From Maledivibacter halophilus (GTDB lineage Bacteria > Bacillota > Clostridia > Peptostreptococcales > Caminicellaceae), in NCBI RefSeq assembly GCF_900167445.1, contig NZ_FUZT01000016.1:1-64000 (forward strand): a DNA stretch of 64,000 nucleotides, written 5' to 3'. The notes under the pieces were generated by a model, which saw nothing but the letters and a program-made list of their open reading frames with translations, did not search any database and was not told the origin of the DNA. The stretch's first letter is position 1. Every line of letters starts with the position of its first letter. This document shows positions 34,818 to 43,147 of this stretch, piece by piece. Both the position numbers and the translations under genes were made by a program.

Positions 34818-34940
34818 ATTTAACCTGTTGTGCTAACAAATTAAATTTTTTGTTTTTAAATATAGCTTAGGGAGTTGTAATATTTCATTTGAGTGATTTA
34901 TAGAATGAACGAAAAGGAAATATTACAACTCCCTATATAG
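34818..34940. repeat. TTGTGCTAG-family repeat with long hairpin
   Basis: Begins with AATTTAACCTGTTGTGCTAA (34817-34836). It contains a perfect 17-bp inverted pair, GGGAGTTGTAATATTTC (34870-34886) and GAAATATTACAACTCCC (34917-34933), around a 30-nt loop with ATTTGAGTGATTT. The same loop motif occurs at 27401-27416. Transcribed, it would give a strong hairpin just after the regulator gene. Confidence 0.65.
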
Positions 34941-35005
34941 AAGCCTGCATAACTAGCATTATTGATTTTAAAATTCTTCATATGTATTATGCAATTTCCT
35001 CATAT
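34941..35005. repeat. Fragment of the TTGAGGAAATTGCATAAT repeat family
   Basis: CTGCATAACTAGC on the left and ATTATGCAATTTCCTCATAT on the right; only the right end is well conserved. Directly adjoins the preceding repeat. The remaining gap to 35165 is AT-rich without features. Confidence 0.5.
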
Positions 35006-35165
35006 ATTTATAATTGAATTAATAAAATAAGTACATATAGATAAGAATTTCAATATATCCAATATTACGGTTCAACTTTTGGTACAGTATACTATATAGT
35101 TTAGATGATCTTTTTATAATCATCAAATATTTTTCAGCTTATAAAAAAACAACCTAAATTATTAT

Positions 35166-35429
35166 TTATTTTTCTTTATAATATTTAGTATTTTTATATT
35201 TTTTAGAAATTTTCAACCAATACATAACAAACCCTATCATTATTATAAAAAAAGCAGTTGTATTATATATAATTAAGGAACTTAATTTATTAGGGCTTTT
35301 CGAAGAAAAATAAATGGTAAAGAAAATGTAAATAATTGCTATAGGGATAGATTTTCGAATTACAAATTTGACAATGCCTTGTTCATATATATCTTTCCAT
35401 TTTGATACATCATTATGATTATTTGACAT
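35166..35429 (-). CDS. Small two-helix membrane protein
   Basis: About 87 residues: a polar N-terminus (MSNNHNDVSKWKDIYEQG), two hydrophobic helices (SIPIAIIYIFFTIYF and YNTTAFFIIMIGFVMYWL) and a Lys-rich tail. The ATG at 35429 has AGGGGAG six bases upstream; the longer frame extends into the intron remnant just before it. No family recognised. Confidence 0.6.
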   Translation of the reverse strand: MSNNHNDVSKWKDIYEQGIVKFVIRKSIPIAIIYIFFTIYFSSKSPNKLSSLIIYNTTAFFIIMIGFVMYWLKISKKYKNTKYYKEK

Positions 35430-35451
35430 ATTTGTCTCCCCTTTCTCTTGA

Positions 35452-35526
35452 GTAAACATAGGCATCACTACCCATGCTCCTCTACAGAATCGTACGTGCC
35501 CTATTTAGACATACGGCTCTTCACAT
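35452..35526 (-). mobile_element. Group II intron 3' remnant (domains V and VI)
   Basis: On the minus strand GAGCCGTATG is followed by CACGTACGATTC, the two strands of a domain V hairpin (the usual partner ends CGGTTC; here one base differs). Directly after comes GAGCATGGGT-AGTGAT-GCCTATGTTTACTC, which folds as domain VI with an unpaired A region in TTTA. No reverse transcriptase ORF is present, so this is only the tail of a decayed intron. The rest of the 35430-35834 gap shows nothing further. Confidence 0.7.
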
Positions 35527-35834
35527 TATATTTTATCATCTATAGAATAAACTTACTCTTATGTTAGGTTTTAGTAGCGGAAAAGTTTTCAGCAGTCCAT
35601 TATAGAATGTCTCTACACTCTACATTTTTTCATTATTTTCATGTTATAATGCTTTTAATTGTACGCGTACATATATTTTACATTATAGATAACCAATATT
35701 AAGACTAAAATTATACTATAAATTTTTTATAGACCAATTGATTTAAATTTCAATAAATAGAAAAATGTATAATTCAAACTGTCAACTTGGTTATCTATAG
35801 AAAAACATCCATAATATTAAAATGAGGTAAAATT

Positions 35835-36204
35835 ATGAAAAAAATATTGAGTTTAGTATTAGTATTTACTATGTTGTTTTCAACTGTTTCAAGTTTTGCG
35901 ACTACAAATAATGTTGATCCTCAAAACAAACAAAGGCTTTTCAGACGTAATTGACATTGGGAGTTCTCCAAAATATTCAAGACTGAGTACTAAAATGAAT
36001 AAGATTGAAAAAATTAAGAAAGAAATTGCAAACGGGAATCTCAACTTAAATGCAATAGATATTGAAAAAACATTCATAAAAAACCCCGTTAAGGAAAATT
36101 CCACACATCTTATGAGTTCAAGTGAAGAGGATGAAATCATGGATGTATTATATAATGAAGGTTTATTGGATACAGGTCTTGATAACTATTTTAATTTTAA
36201 CTAA
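35835..36204 (+). pseudogene. Small secreted protein gene, frameshifted
   Basis: An ATG at 35835 (GAGGT six bases upstream) opens a good signal peptide (MKKILSLVLVFTMLFSTVSS, cleavage near FA). That frame stops at 35957 soon after the mature start. The +1 frame continues without interruption to 36204 (GFSDVIDIGSSPKYS ... DEDNYF-like acidic end). Removing one A from the AAA before GG near 35930 joins them into about 122 residues. Family unknown. It is followed by a membrane-protein gene, a layout similar to the secreted/membrane pair at 30851-31781. Confidence 0.62.
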
Positions 36205-36214
36205 CATATAGGAG

Positions 36215-36736
36215 ATGATTGATATCCTTAGAATTTTTAAATTGCCTAGTACTTATTATTTTTTAATAACTACTATATTCTTTATCTATATTGGTTCAAA
36301 TTGGCGAAAATATTTAACTCGTAAGTTGCTTTATGCCTCTATTTTTTATATAACACTTATGTTCGTAATATATCAATTATCATTTAGCATGATATCAATA
36401 TATCTATTAGAAACATTTCACGCCGATAATGTAATTATTGAACATGATTCTGATCGGTTAAATGTAGAAGCAAATAAAATTCTCATTAGTGATAGTGGGA
36501 TTTATATGCGAAAGCAAAATATAGAAGAGTTATTATTAAATTTTCGACAAGAACCCTATATAACATTGTGGTTTTATAAAAACAATAAATTGATTACAAA
36601 ATTTAAGGTATATCAATCATCAGATGAAACTCCATACTCTGGTTTAGTAAATAATATGCCTGTTATAATAAAATGGCATGGTCGCATTATTAAACTAAAC
36701 AATGAATTCTATGTGAATTTAGATAGATTTATTTAA
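36215..36736 (+). CDS. Membrane protein of unknown function
   Basis: 173 residues: two N-terminal hydrophobic helices (YYFLITTIFFIYIG and LLYASIFYITLMFVIYQLSF), then a soluble domain of about 105 residues (HADNVIIEHDSDRLNVEAN, ITLWFYKNNKLITKFKVYQ, MPVIIKWHGRIIKLNNEFY) that looks like a small beta sandwich. The ATG is abutted by AGGAG with no spacer, so the true start is uncertain. It lies 10 bp after the frameshifted secreted-protein gene and is closed by a bidirectional terminator. Confidence 0.62.
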   Translation: MIDILRIFKLPSTYYFLITTIFFIYIGSNWRKYLTRKLLYASIFYITLMFVIYQLSFSMISIYLLETFHADNVIIEHDSDRLNVEANKILISDSGIYMRKQNIEELLLNFRQEPYITLWFYKNNKLITKFKVYQSSDETPYSGLVNNMPVIIKWHGRIIKLNNEFYVNLDRFI

Positions 36737-36806
36737 TATATCTCTTTTGGGTAGTAGGCCCAATCCTAGCAAACGTGTCATCAAGTGCAAAATAAAATTA
36801 TGTTTA

Positions 36807-36843
36807 ATAAACCTCCTAAAATATAATATCTTAGGAGGTTTAT
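36807..36843. terminator. Bidirectional terminator before proS
   Basis: ATAAACCTCCTAA (36807-36819) pairs perfectly with TTAGGAGGTTTAT (36831-36843), between convergent genes. Confidence 0.8.
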
Positions 36844-36866
36844 AACTTAAAAATATATTCTATTTA

Positions 36867-38312
36867 CTAATAAGCCTTAGCCATATAAACCATATGCTTT
36901 GCTTCCTTGCCGCAGAAATGACATTTGCCACCAAGGTCTTCCTGCTCAAAGGGAATACATCTGATTGTTGCCCCTGTCTCTGCCTTTACATGTTCTTCAC
37001 ATTCTCTATCTCCACACCACATAGCCTTTGCAAATCCAGGTTTTTCTTCCATTTTTTCTTTAAAGTCTTCAAAGCTTTCTACATAATATGTGTTTGCATC
37101 TCTATGCTTTCTTGCTTTTTCAAGCATGTCTTTTTGGATTGTTTCTAATAATCTATTTATATTTTCAGCTAATCCATCCATAGATACTGCTTCTTTTTCT
37201 AAGGTATCTCTTCTAGCAACCATTACTTGGTTATTCTTAATATCTCTAGGACCTATTTCTATACGAACAGGTACTCCCTTCATTTCATATTCATTGAATT
37301 TCCAGCCCGGTGAGTAGTTTTCATTATCATCAAGCTCTACTCTTAATCCCATATCATCAAGCTGCTTTTTAAGCTCATAGGCCTTGTCTAGAACTCCTTC
37401 TTTATGCTGTGCTATTGGTATGATTACAACCTGATTTGGTGCAAGTCTTGGAGGTAATACCAGCCCTCTATTGTCTCCATGTACCATTATAACTCCACCT
37501 ATAAGTCTTGTTGATACTCCCCATGAAGTATGATATGGATTTTGCATATCTCCATTTCTATCCAAGAATGAAATATCAAAGGCCTTGGTAAAATGCTGTC
37601 CTAGGTTGTGGGAAGTTCCTGCCTGAAGAGCTTTACCATCATGCATTAAGGCTTCCATAGTATAGGTAGCATATGCTCCTGCAAATTTTTCCCTTTCACT
37701 TTTCCTTCCTGTTACTACAGGTATTGCAAGTAAATCTTCAGCCATCTCCTTATAGATATTTAGCATTTGAATAGTTTCCGCCTGGGCTTCATCATAGGTT
37801 TCATGTAATGTATGACCCTCTTGCCATAAAAACTCTGAGGTTCTTAAGAATGGCCTTGTGCTTTTTTCCCATCTTACAACACTACACCATTGGTTATACA
37901 GGTATGGAAGCTCTCTATAGGATTTTAACCACTTTGAATACATTGAACAAATAATAGTTTCTGAAGTTGGTCTAACACAAAGTCTTTCTGCTAATTTTTC
38001 TTTTCCTCCATGGGTTACCCATGCAACCTCTGGCGCAAAACCTTCAACATGCTCTGCTTCTTTTTGAAGTAGACTTTCAGGTATTAAAAGAGGAAAATAG
38101 CAGTTTTTATGTCCAGTATCTTTAAATCTTCCGTCTAAAAAGCTTTGGATATTTTCCCAAAGGGCATATCCATATGGTTTTATTACCATAAATCCCTTTA
38201 CCGGTGAATAGTCAACAAGGTCAGTTTTTCTAATAACATCTGTATACCATTGGGGAAAATCAACCTCCATTGGGGTGATTTCTTTAACAAAATCTTTATT
38301 ATTTTTACCCAT
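36867..38312 (-). CDS. proS: Prolyl-tRNA synthetase, archaeal/eukaryote type
   Basis: 481 residues without the YbaK insertion; this is the ProRS class shared with archaea. Class II motifs: motif 1 region PYGYALWENIQSFLDGRFK, motif 2 VVRWEKSTRPFLRTSEFLWQEGHT, motif 3 VHGDNRGLVLPPRLAP. The anticodon domain and a C-terminal Cys-containing zinc-binding tail (WCGDRECEEH, CHFCGKEAKHMVYMAKAY) follow. All catalytic segments look intact, in contrast to the paralogue at 21787-23388, so this should be the working enzyme. A T-box with a proline specifier lies upstream. Confidence 0.97.
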   Translation of the reverse strand: MGKNNKDFVKEITPMEVDFPQWYTDVIRKTDLVDYSPVKGFMVIKPYGYALWENIQSFLDGRFKDTGHKNCYFPLLIPESLLQKEAEHVEGFAPEVAWVTHGGKEKLAERLCVRPTSETIICSMYSKWLKSYRELPYLYNQWCSVVRWEKSTRPFLRTSEFLWQEGHTLHETYDEAQAETIQMLNIYKEMAEDLLAIPVVTGRKSEREKFAGAYATYTMEALMHDGKALQAGTSHNLGQHFTKAFDISFLDRNGDMQNPYHTSWGVSTRLIGGVIMVHGDNRGLVLPPRLAPNQVVIIPIAQHKEGVLDKAYELKKQLDDMGLRVELDDNENYSPGWKFNEYEMKGVPVRIEIGPRDIKNNQVMVARRDTLEKEAVSMDGLAENINRLLETIQKDMLEKARKHRDANTYYVESFEDFKEKMEEKPGFAKAMWCGDRECEEHVKAETGATIRCIPFEQEDLGGKCHFCGKEAKHMVYMAKAY

Positions 38313-38493
38313 TACATCACTCTCCTTTATTTTTTAGTTACAAGTTGCAAGTATTAGGGTCTTTCTATTAAGTTTCTTTAAAGAACAACCTGCTCCAATA
38401 TTTTATTGACATTATTTTATAACTTTCTATATTTCTTGAATTCACTAGGGTTAATGGATATAGTTTTCATGAAAAATCTTTGAATTCTAGAAA

Positions 38494-38762
38494 ATAAAAA
38501 ACCCCGTCTCTAATTTTAGAGACGAAGGCTATTCGCGGTACCACTCTAATTAATCTATAATTTATGCTTAAAATGATTTAGTATTTAATATTTACAGATT
38601 ATCTTCCTACGATGATAACGGTATCGCCAACCGTATGACTTCTTTTCCCGCCATAGGCTCTGGGGTGGGTTCAAAATAAATATATTCTGTGAAATTTTCC
38701 AGCCATCGAATTTCACTCTCTAGAGAAATCATCATTTTTACTTATTCCCTTCACAGCCAATA
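38494..38762 (-). promoter_or_regulatory. T-box leader for proS (proline specifier)
   Basis: On the minus strand the T-box core AGAGTGGTACCGCGAAT lies at 38531-38547, followed by the terminator stem CGTCTCTA / TAGAGACG with GGGG and TTTTTT (38494-38528). The specifier region reads GAACCCACCCC (around 38663-38673), offering CCC or CCA, both proline codons; alignment with the cysE leader favours CCA. It controls the archaeal-type proS. Confidence 0.9.
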
Positions 38763-38816
38763 TATGAAATTTATTAAATCTCAAAGTTATTTCTTTATAA
38801 CATTATATTTAAATCC

Positions 38817-39290
38817 CTATATTTTGTCAACACTAACTACTGCCTGAGAAGCAATTCCTTTACCTTCACCGGTAAACCCAAGGCCCTCAGTGGTTGTAGC
38901 CTTTACATTTATACAATCTATATTAATACTTAAAGCCTCAGAAATATTACGCCTCATTTCTTCAATATGCGGTGCCATTTTAGGTTTTTGTGCAATTATA
39001 ACTGCATCTATATTATTAACTTTATATCCTTTTTCCTTCAATTTATTATTAACCTTAGCAAGAAGTTTAATACTTGAAATTCCTTTATATTTTTCATCGG
39101 TATCGGGAAAATGCTTACCAATATCACCTAATGCCACGGCTCCAAGCATTGCATCCTTTATAGCATGAAGTAAAACATCGGCATCGGAATGACCTAGAAG
39201 TCCTTTTTCATAGGGTATATCCACTCCACCTATAATGAGCTTTCTGTCTTTAACTAATTTATGTACATCATATCCTATTCCAACACGCAT
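38817..39290 (-). CDS. ispF: 2-C-methyl-D-erythritol 2,4-cyclodiphosphate synthase
   Basis: Fifth enzyme of the MEP isoprenoid pathway. 157 residues, usual length. Zinc and substrate motifs: RVGIGYDVHKL, GHSDADVLLHAIKDAMLGA, DIGKHFPDTD and the C-terminal VKATTTEGLGFTGEGKGIAS. The second ATG (39290) is taken because AAAGGATG lies about six bases upstream and because RVGIGYD is the family start. ispD, normally adjacent or fused, lies 22 kb away at 61170, separated by the sugar-metabolism block. Confidence 0.97.
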   Translation of the reverse strand: MRVGIGYDVHKLVKDRKLIIGGVDIPYEKGLLGHSDADVLLHAIKDAMLGAVALGDIGKHFPDTDEKYKGISSIKLLAKVNNKLKEKGYKVNNIDAVIIAQKPKMAPHIEEMRRNISEALSINIDCINVKATTTEGLGFTGEGKGIASQAVVSVDKI

Positions 39291-39495
39291 ATTGTTCATC
39301 CTTTCAGATTGAGATTAACTTTTAAATTAATGTATTATTCTAACTCCTTAAATGCTATTTACTTTTAATGTATTTCTGCATATTTCCCAGGAAATTATAA
39401 ATTTATTTCCTATTTCGACTAAAGTATATCATATTCTTCATTAATCTGAAAACTATAAATCCTACAAGTTTTATATTTACAATCGCAAAAATATA

Positions 39496-39515
39496 AGGGC
39501 TTATTTCTAAGCCCT
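39496..39515 (-). terminator. Terminator of the zinc-ribbon gene
   Basis: AGGGCTTA / TAAGCCCT stem with a 4-nt loop, followed on the minus strand by TATATTTTT. Confidence 0.75.
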
Positions 39516-39530
39516 ACTAAAATCTATCTA

Positions 39531-39866
39531 TTACTTTACTCTTTTATCTCCAGTTATTCCCTTTAACTCTTTATATTCCTTTACCATTCTATATGGTTTT
39601 GTCACAACTCTAAAGGGAATGGAACATAAAAACTTCGATAAATCCTTTTTAATTTCATTGCTCATTCTCTCGGGTTTGCTAGAAACCCTTTTTAATATAT
39701 TCATGGCATATGTGGACATTACAAGATTTTCATCAATTTCTAAAAATGCTTTGCATTCTAAACAGGTTATTTTTTCAATATCTTCTCCAATATATATTAC
39801 TTCATGGGGAGTGTTTTTTCTGCAATTAACACAGTATAAATCAGCTTTCATTTTTGTAATACTCAT
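39531..39866 (-). CDS. Zinc-ribbon protein of unknown function
   Basis: 111 residues. The N-terminal 45 hold two CX2C pairs (YCVNCRKNTPHEV and ITCLECKAFLEI), a rubredoxin-like zinc ribbon. The rest is helical and basic (LKRVSSKPERMSNEIKKDLSKFL, FRVVTKPYRMVKEYKELKG). Similar small proteins occur across Clostridia without assigned function. The ATG at 39866 follows AGAGGTGTTTAT. Transcribed alone and closed by a terminator. Confidence 0.72.
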   Translation of the reverse strand: MSITKMKADLYCVNCRKNTPHEVIYIGEDIEKITCLECKAFLEIDENLVMSTYAMNILKRVSSKPERMSNEIKKDLSKFLCSIPFRVVTKPYRMVKEYKELKGITGDKRVK

Positions 39867-39990
39867 ATAAACACCTCTTTAAAGATCTATCTATATCAAG
39901 TATACCCTATTTTTGCTTTAGATAATATATATTTATGAATATATTGGCTACTTTATGATTGATAAACCCTATTTCCATAGGCTGATTTTT

Positions 39991-40254
39991 TTATTCTTCG
40001 AAATTACTCCCTATTAGATTCTTTAATTCTGAAACTGCTTTAATTTCATCCTGCCCTTCGGCTATAATAGTGAGTTTAATACCCTTTCCTGCTCCCATAC
40101 TGAGGATTCCCATTATACTCTTTGCATTGTATTCTTGTCCGTCCTTAACAACTTTTATATCCGATGAATACTTGGATGCCTCCTTAACAAAGATACTTGC
40201 AGGCCTTGCATGTAAACCTGTTTCATTTCTTAAAACAACTTCTATTTTTCTCAT
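39991..40254 (-). CDS. ptsH: Phosphocarrier protein HPr
   Basis: General PTS phosphocarrier, 87 residues. Active-site His15 sits in ETGLHARPAS, and the regulatory Ser46 region reads NAKSIMGILSMGAGKG, so both Enzyme I phosphorylation and HPr kinase control are possible. It follows the dihydrolipoamide dehydrogenase gene by 28 bp and is probably cotranscribed with that operon, an unusual neighbour. No ptsI is present in the window. Two PTS systems upstream would use HPr as phosphate donor. Confidence 0.95.
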   Translation of the reverse strand: MRKIEVVLRNETGLHARPASIFVKEASKYSSDIKVVKDGQEYNAKSIMGILSMGAGKGIKLTIIAEGQDEIKAVSELKNLIGSNFEE

Positions 40255-40282
40255 TTTATTCCTCCCTTATCTGTATTTAAGT

Positions 40283-41719
40283 TTAAAGCTGTTTTTTAGG
40301 CAAATGTATACTACATCCTAAAGCATCTCCACATGCCTCCATAAAGGCTTCAGAAAAGGTTGGATGTCCATGTATAATTTTAACTACTTCATTAATTGTT
40401 ATCTCCATTTCCATTAATGCAGCAGCCTCATTAATTATTTCTGCTGCTGATGGACCTATTATATGTACTCCTAGTATTTCTCCATATTTTCTATCTACTA
40501 TTACTTTTACAAATCCCTTTATTTCCCCTGAAGCTAAGGCCCTACCATTTGACCCAAAGTTAAACCGTCCTATACTTATATCATATTTTTTTCTAGCTTC
40601 ATCTTCTGAAAGACCTACACATCCTACCTCTGGAAGTGTATAAATACATCCTGGAACATTGGCCAGATTAATTTTTTCACTTCCACCCATGGCATTTGAA
40701 GCTGCTATTTCTCCCATTTTAAATGCAGCATGGGCTAACATATTAAGTCCATTTATATCTCCCGGTGCATATATCCCATTTATACTTGTTTCCATATATT
40801 CATTAACCTGTATTTTCCCCCTTTCCATTTGGAAGCTTACATCTCCTATCCCATCTAAATCTGGTACTCTTCCAATGGATAATAAAGCTTTATCTGTTTT
40901 TATAATTTCATTATTATGTAAATATATAATCAATTTATTATTGTTTTCTTCTATTCTTTTAACTCCTGAGGATGTAAATATATTTATTCCCTTTGATTTA
41001 AGATTGTTAAATAATTCAAGGGAAATATCTTTATCCATTAGGGGAACAATTCTATCCTGCATTTCAATAATTGTTACTTCACTGCCATATGAGCTAAATA
41101 CTGTGGCAAGTTCTACTCCTATAACTCCACCACCTATTATAGCCAAGCTTTTAGGAATTTCCTTTAAATCTAGAATCTCGCTGCTGGTAAGAACTAAGGG
41201 ACTTTCTATCCCCTGTATATTTATTTTGGCTGTTTTAGAGCCTCCAGCTAATATTATTTTTTTACCGTCTATAATCTTGGAAGCATTAATTATAACTCTT
41301 TTATCTTTTGTTATTTTCCCTACTCCATTATAAGTAGTTACTCCATAGCTTTTCAGTAGTCCCATAACTCCAGTTGTAAGAGTTTCAACCACTTTGTTCT
41401 TTTCATCTACTACTTTATTCATGTCTATTTCAATATTTGAATTTTTTAGAATTATACCTCTGTTATTTGAATACTTTATTGTTTCTATAATTTCAGCATT
41501 TCTTAAATATGTCTTTGTAGGAACACATCCCCTATTAAGGCAGGTTCCACCTACTACATCCTTTTCTATTAAAGCTACTTTCCCATTTAATTGTGCAGCC
41601 TTAATAGCAGCCACATAACCTGCTGGTCCACCTCCAATAACAATTACATCATAGTATTCATTTTTTCCATTTTGATCTTTATTACTTTTTGTTTTAGGCA
41701 TTATTATTTCCATTGCCAA
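40283..41719 (-). CDS. lpdA: Dihydrolipoamide dehydrogenase (E3)
   Basis: FAD-dependent disulfide oxidoreductase that reoxidises lipoamide for the adjacent E1/E2 complex. Motifs: FAD site VIVIGGGPAGYVAAIKAAQ, redox disulfide GGTCLNRGCVPTK, NAD site LAIIGGGVIGVELATVF, second FAD site GIYAPGDINGLNMLAHAA, and the C-terminal HGHPTFSEA with the catalytic His. The TTG at 41719 has AAGGGAG eight bases upstream. The first residues after the start (AMEIIMPKTKS) look like the opening of a lipoyl domain (compare ATEVIMPKAG in the neighbouring E2), perhaps a remnant of a lost N-terminal lipoyl domain. Confidence 0.95.
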   Translation of the reverse strand: MAMEIIMPKTKSNKDQNGKNEYYDVIVIGGGPAGYVAAIKAAQLNGKVALIEKDVVGGTCLNRGCVPTKTYLRNAEIIETIKYSNNRGIILKNSNIEIDMNKVVDEKNKVVETLTTGVMGLLKSYGVTTYNGVGKITKDKRVIINASKIIDGKKIILAGGSKTAKINIQGIESPLVLTSSEILDLKEIPKSLAIIGGGVIGVELATVFSSYGSEVTIIEMQDRIVPLMDKDISLELFNNLKSKGINIFTSSGVKRIEENNNKLIIYLHNNEIIKTDKALLSIGRVPDLDGIGDVSFQMERGKIQVNEYMETSINGIYAPGDINGLNMLAHAAFKMGEIAASNAMGGSEKINLANVPGCIYTLPEVGCVGLSEDEARKKYDISIGRFNFGSNGRALASGEIKGFVKVIVDRKYGEILGVHIIGPSAAEIINEAAALMEMEITINEVVKIIHGHPTFSEAFMEACGDALGCSIHLPKKQL

Positions 41720-41803
41720 ACTTAAAACTCCCTTCTGTAGATAAATAATATTAATACGGAAAATAAATTTCAAAGTAAATGATGGGGTTTATAAGCTTAT
41801 GAT

Positions 41804-43132
41804 TTAAATTAAAAGCTTCATTGGATTTTCCAGTAAATCCTTAAGATATTGTAAAAACTTAGCACCGGGAGCTCCATCTATAACCCTATGGTCTACCGTA
41901 AGGCTTAAGCACATTATTGGTCTAATATCAGGTTTTTTATTGATAACTACCATTTTATCTGTAATTGTATTTACACCTAAAATAGCACTATTGGGTTGAT
42001 TGATGATAGGGTTAAAATGTGTTATTCCAAACATCCCCAAATTACTGATGGTAAATGTACTTTTCTCCATTTCATCGGGTAAAAGCTTGTTGTTTTTAGT
42101 ACGTTCAATTACATCCTTGGTAGAGTTTACAATTTCACTCAAGGATTTTTTATGGGTATCTCTTATAACTGGAACTAATAACCCTTCATCTAATCCTACT
42201 GCCAATCCAATATTAACGTAATTATGTAATAAAATACCTTCTTCTACCAAAGAAGCATTTACAATAGGATATTTCATCAATGCTTTGGAAACTGCCATTA
42301 TAATTATATCTGTAAATGTAATTTTATTTCCTGTTTCATTAAATATAGAATCCTTTACTTCATTTCTCAAAGCTTTTACATTAGTCATATCAACATCTAT
42401 ATTTAATGTGAAGGTTGGAGCTGTAAAGTAACTATCCCTCATTCTGCTGCCAATTACCTTTCGCATACCTGTAAGGGGAATAATTTTGTCCTCTTCCTCC
42501 CTTAGATTCTTTTCATGACTCAAGTATTTTTCTACATCGGCTTTTAAAACCTTATTTTTAAAGCCGCTGCCTTCAATATCTTCTATATTTATGCCTTGAG
42601 CCTTAGCAATATTTGCTGCCAATGGCGTTGACCTTTTCCTTGATTTTTCTATTTCCCTGAAGCTTTCTACATCACATAGCTGAATTCTTCCCTTTGGTCC
42701 CGTTCCTCTTATTTGTGAAAGCTCTATATGTTTTTCCCTTGCTGCTCTTCTAGCAGCAGGAGTAGCTCTGATCTTTGTATTTGAAAAAGAGATTTCTTCT
42801 CTTTGAGTTTCCTTTATTTGATTTTCTTTTGGAGTTACATGTTTTCCTTCATTCCTCTTCTTTGTTTCTTCATAGGCATCAGGAATTTTTTCTCCTTCTT
42901 CTCCTATATATGCAATAGTTGAAAAAACTGGCAATACTTCTCCTTCTTTAGCTATAGTTTTTAAGAGAATACCACCTACTTCAGCTTCAACCTCCATATT
43001 AACCTTGTCTGTTAATATTTCCAGTATAGCTTCTCCCTTTTCTACTTTGTCCCCTTCTTCTTTAAGCCATTTAATAACAGTTCCTTCTTCCATGGCCATA
43101 CCAGCTTTGGGCATTATGACTTCTGTTGCCAT
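41804..43132 (-). CDS. acoC: Dihydrolipoamide acyltransferase (E2) with two peripheral-subunit-binding domains
   Basis: 442 residues. One N-terminal lipoyl domain (1-78) has the lipoylation Lys in EILTDKVNMEVE. Two peripheral-subunit-binding domains follow, at about 121-160 (RATPAARRAAREKHIELSQI ... GRIQLCDVE) and 167-205 (STPLAANIAKAQGINIEDIE ... KVLKADVE). The catalytic domain carries HRVIDGAPGAKF near the end. The acyl group transferred (acetyl from acetoin or pyruvate, or a branched acyl) cannot be fixed from sequence. ATG at 43132 behind AGGGAGGAATAT, 16 bp after the E1 beta stop. Confidence 0.93.
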   Translation of the reverse strand: MATEVIMPKAGMAMEEGTVIKWLKEEGDKVEKGEAILEILTDKVNMEVEAEVGGILLKTIAKEGEVLPVFSTIAYIGEEGEKIPDAYEETKKRNEGKHVTPKENQIKETQREEISFSNTKIRATPAARRAAREKHIELSQIRGTGPKGRIQLCDVESFREIEKSRKRSTPLAANIAKAQGINIEDIEGSGFKNKVLKADVEKYLSHEKNLREEEDKIIPLTGMRKVIGSRMRDSYFTAPTFTLNIDVDMTNVKALRNEVKDSIFNETGNKITFTDIIIMAVSKALMKYPIVNASLVEEGILLHNYVNIGLAVGLDEGLLVPVIRDTHKKSLSEIVNSTKDVIERTKNNKLLPDEMEKSTFTISNLGMFGITHFNPIINQPNSAILGVNTITDKMVVINKKPDIRPIMCLSLTVDHRVIDGAPGAKFLQYLKDLLENPMKLLI

Positions 43133-43147
43133 ATATTCCTCCCTCCT

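Noticed and set aside
40659..41333. 224-codon plus-strand ORF
   Set aside because: Antisense to the dihydrolipoamide dehydrogenase gene, which has all its motifs; no ribosome binding site.
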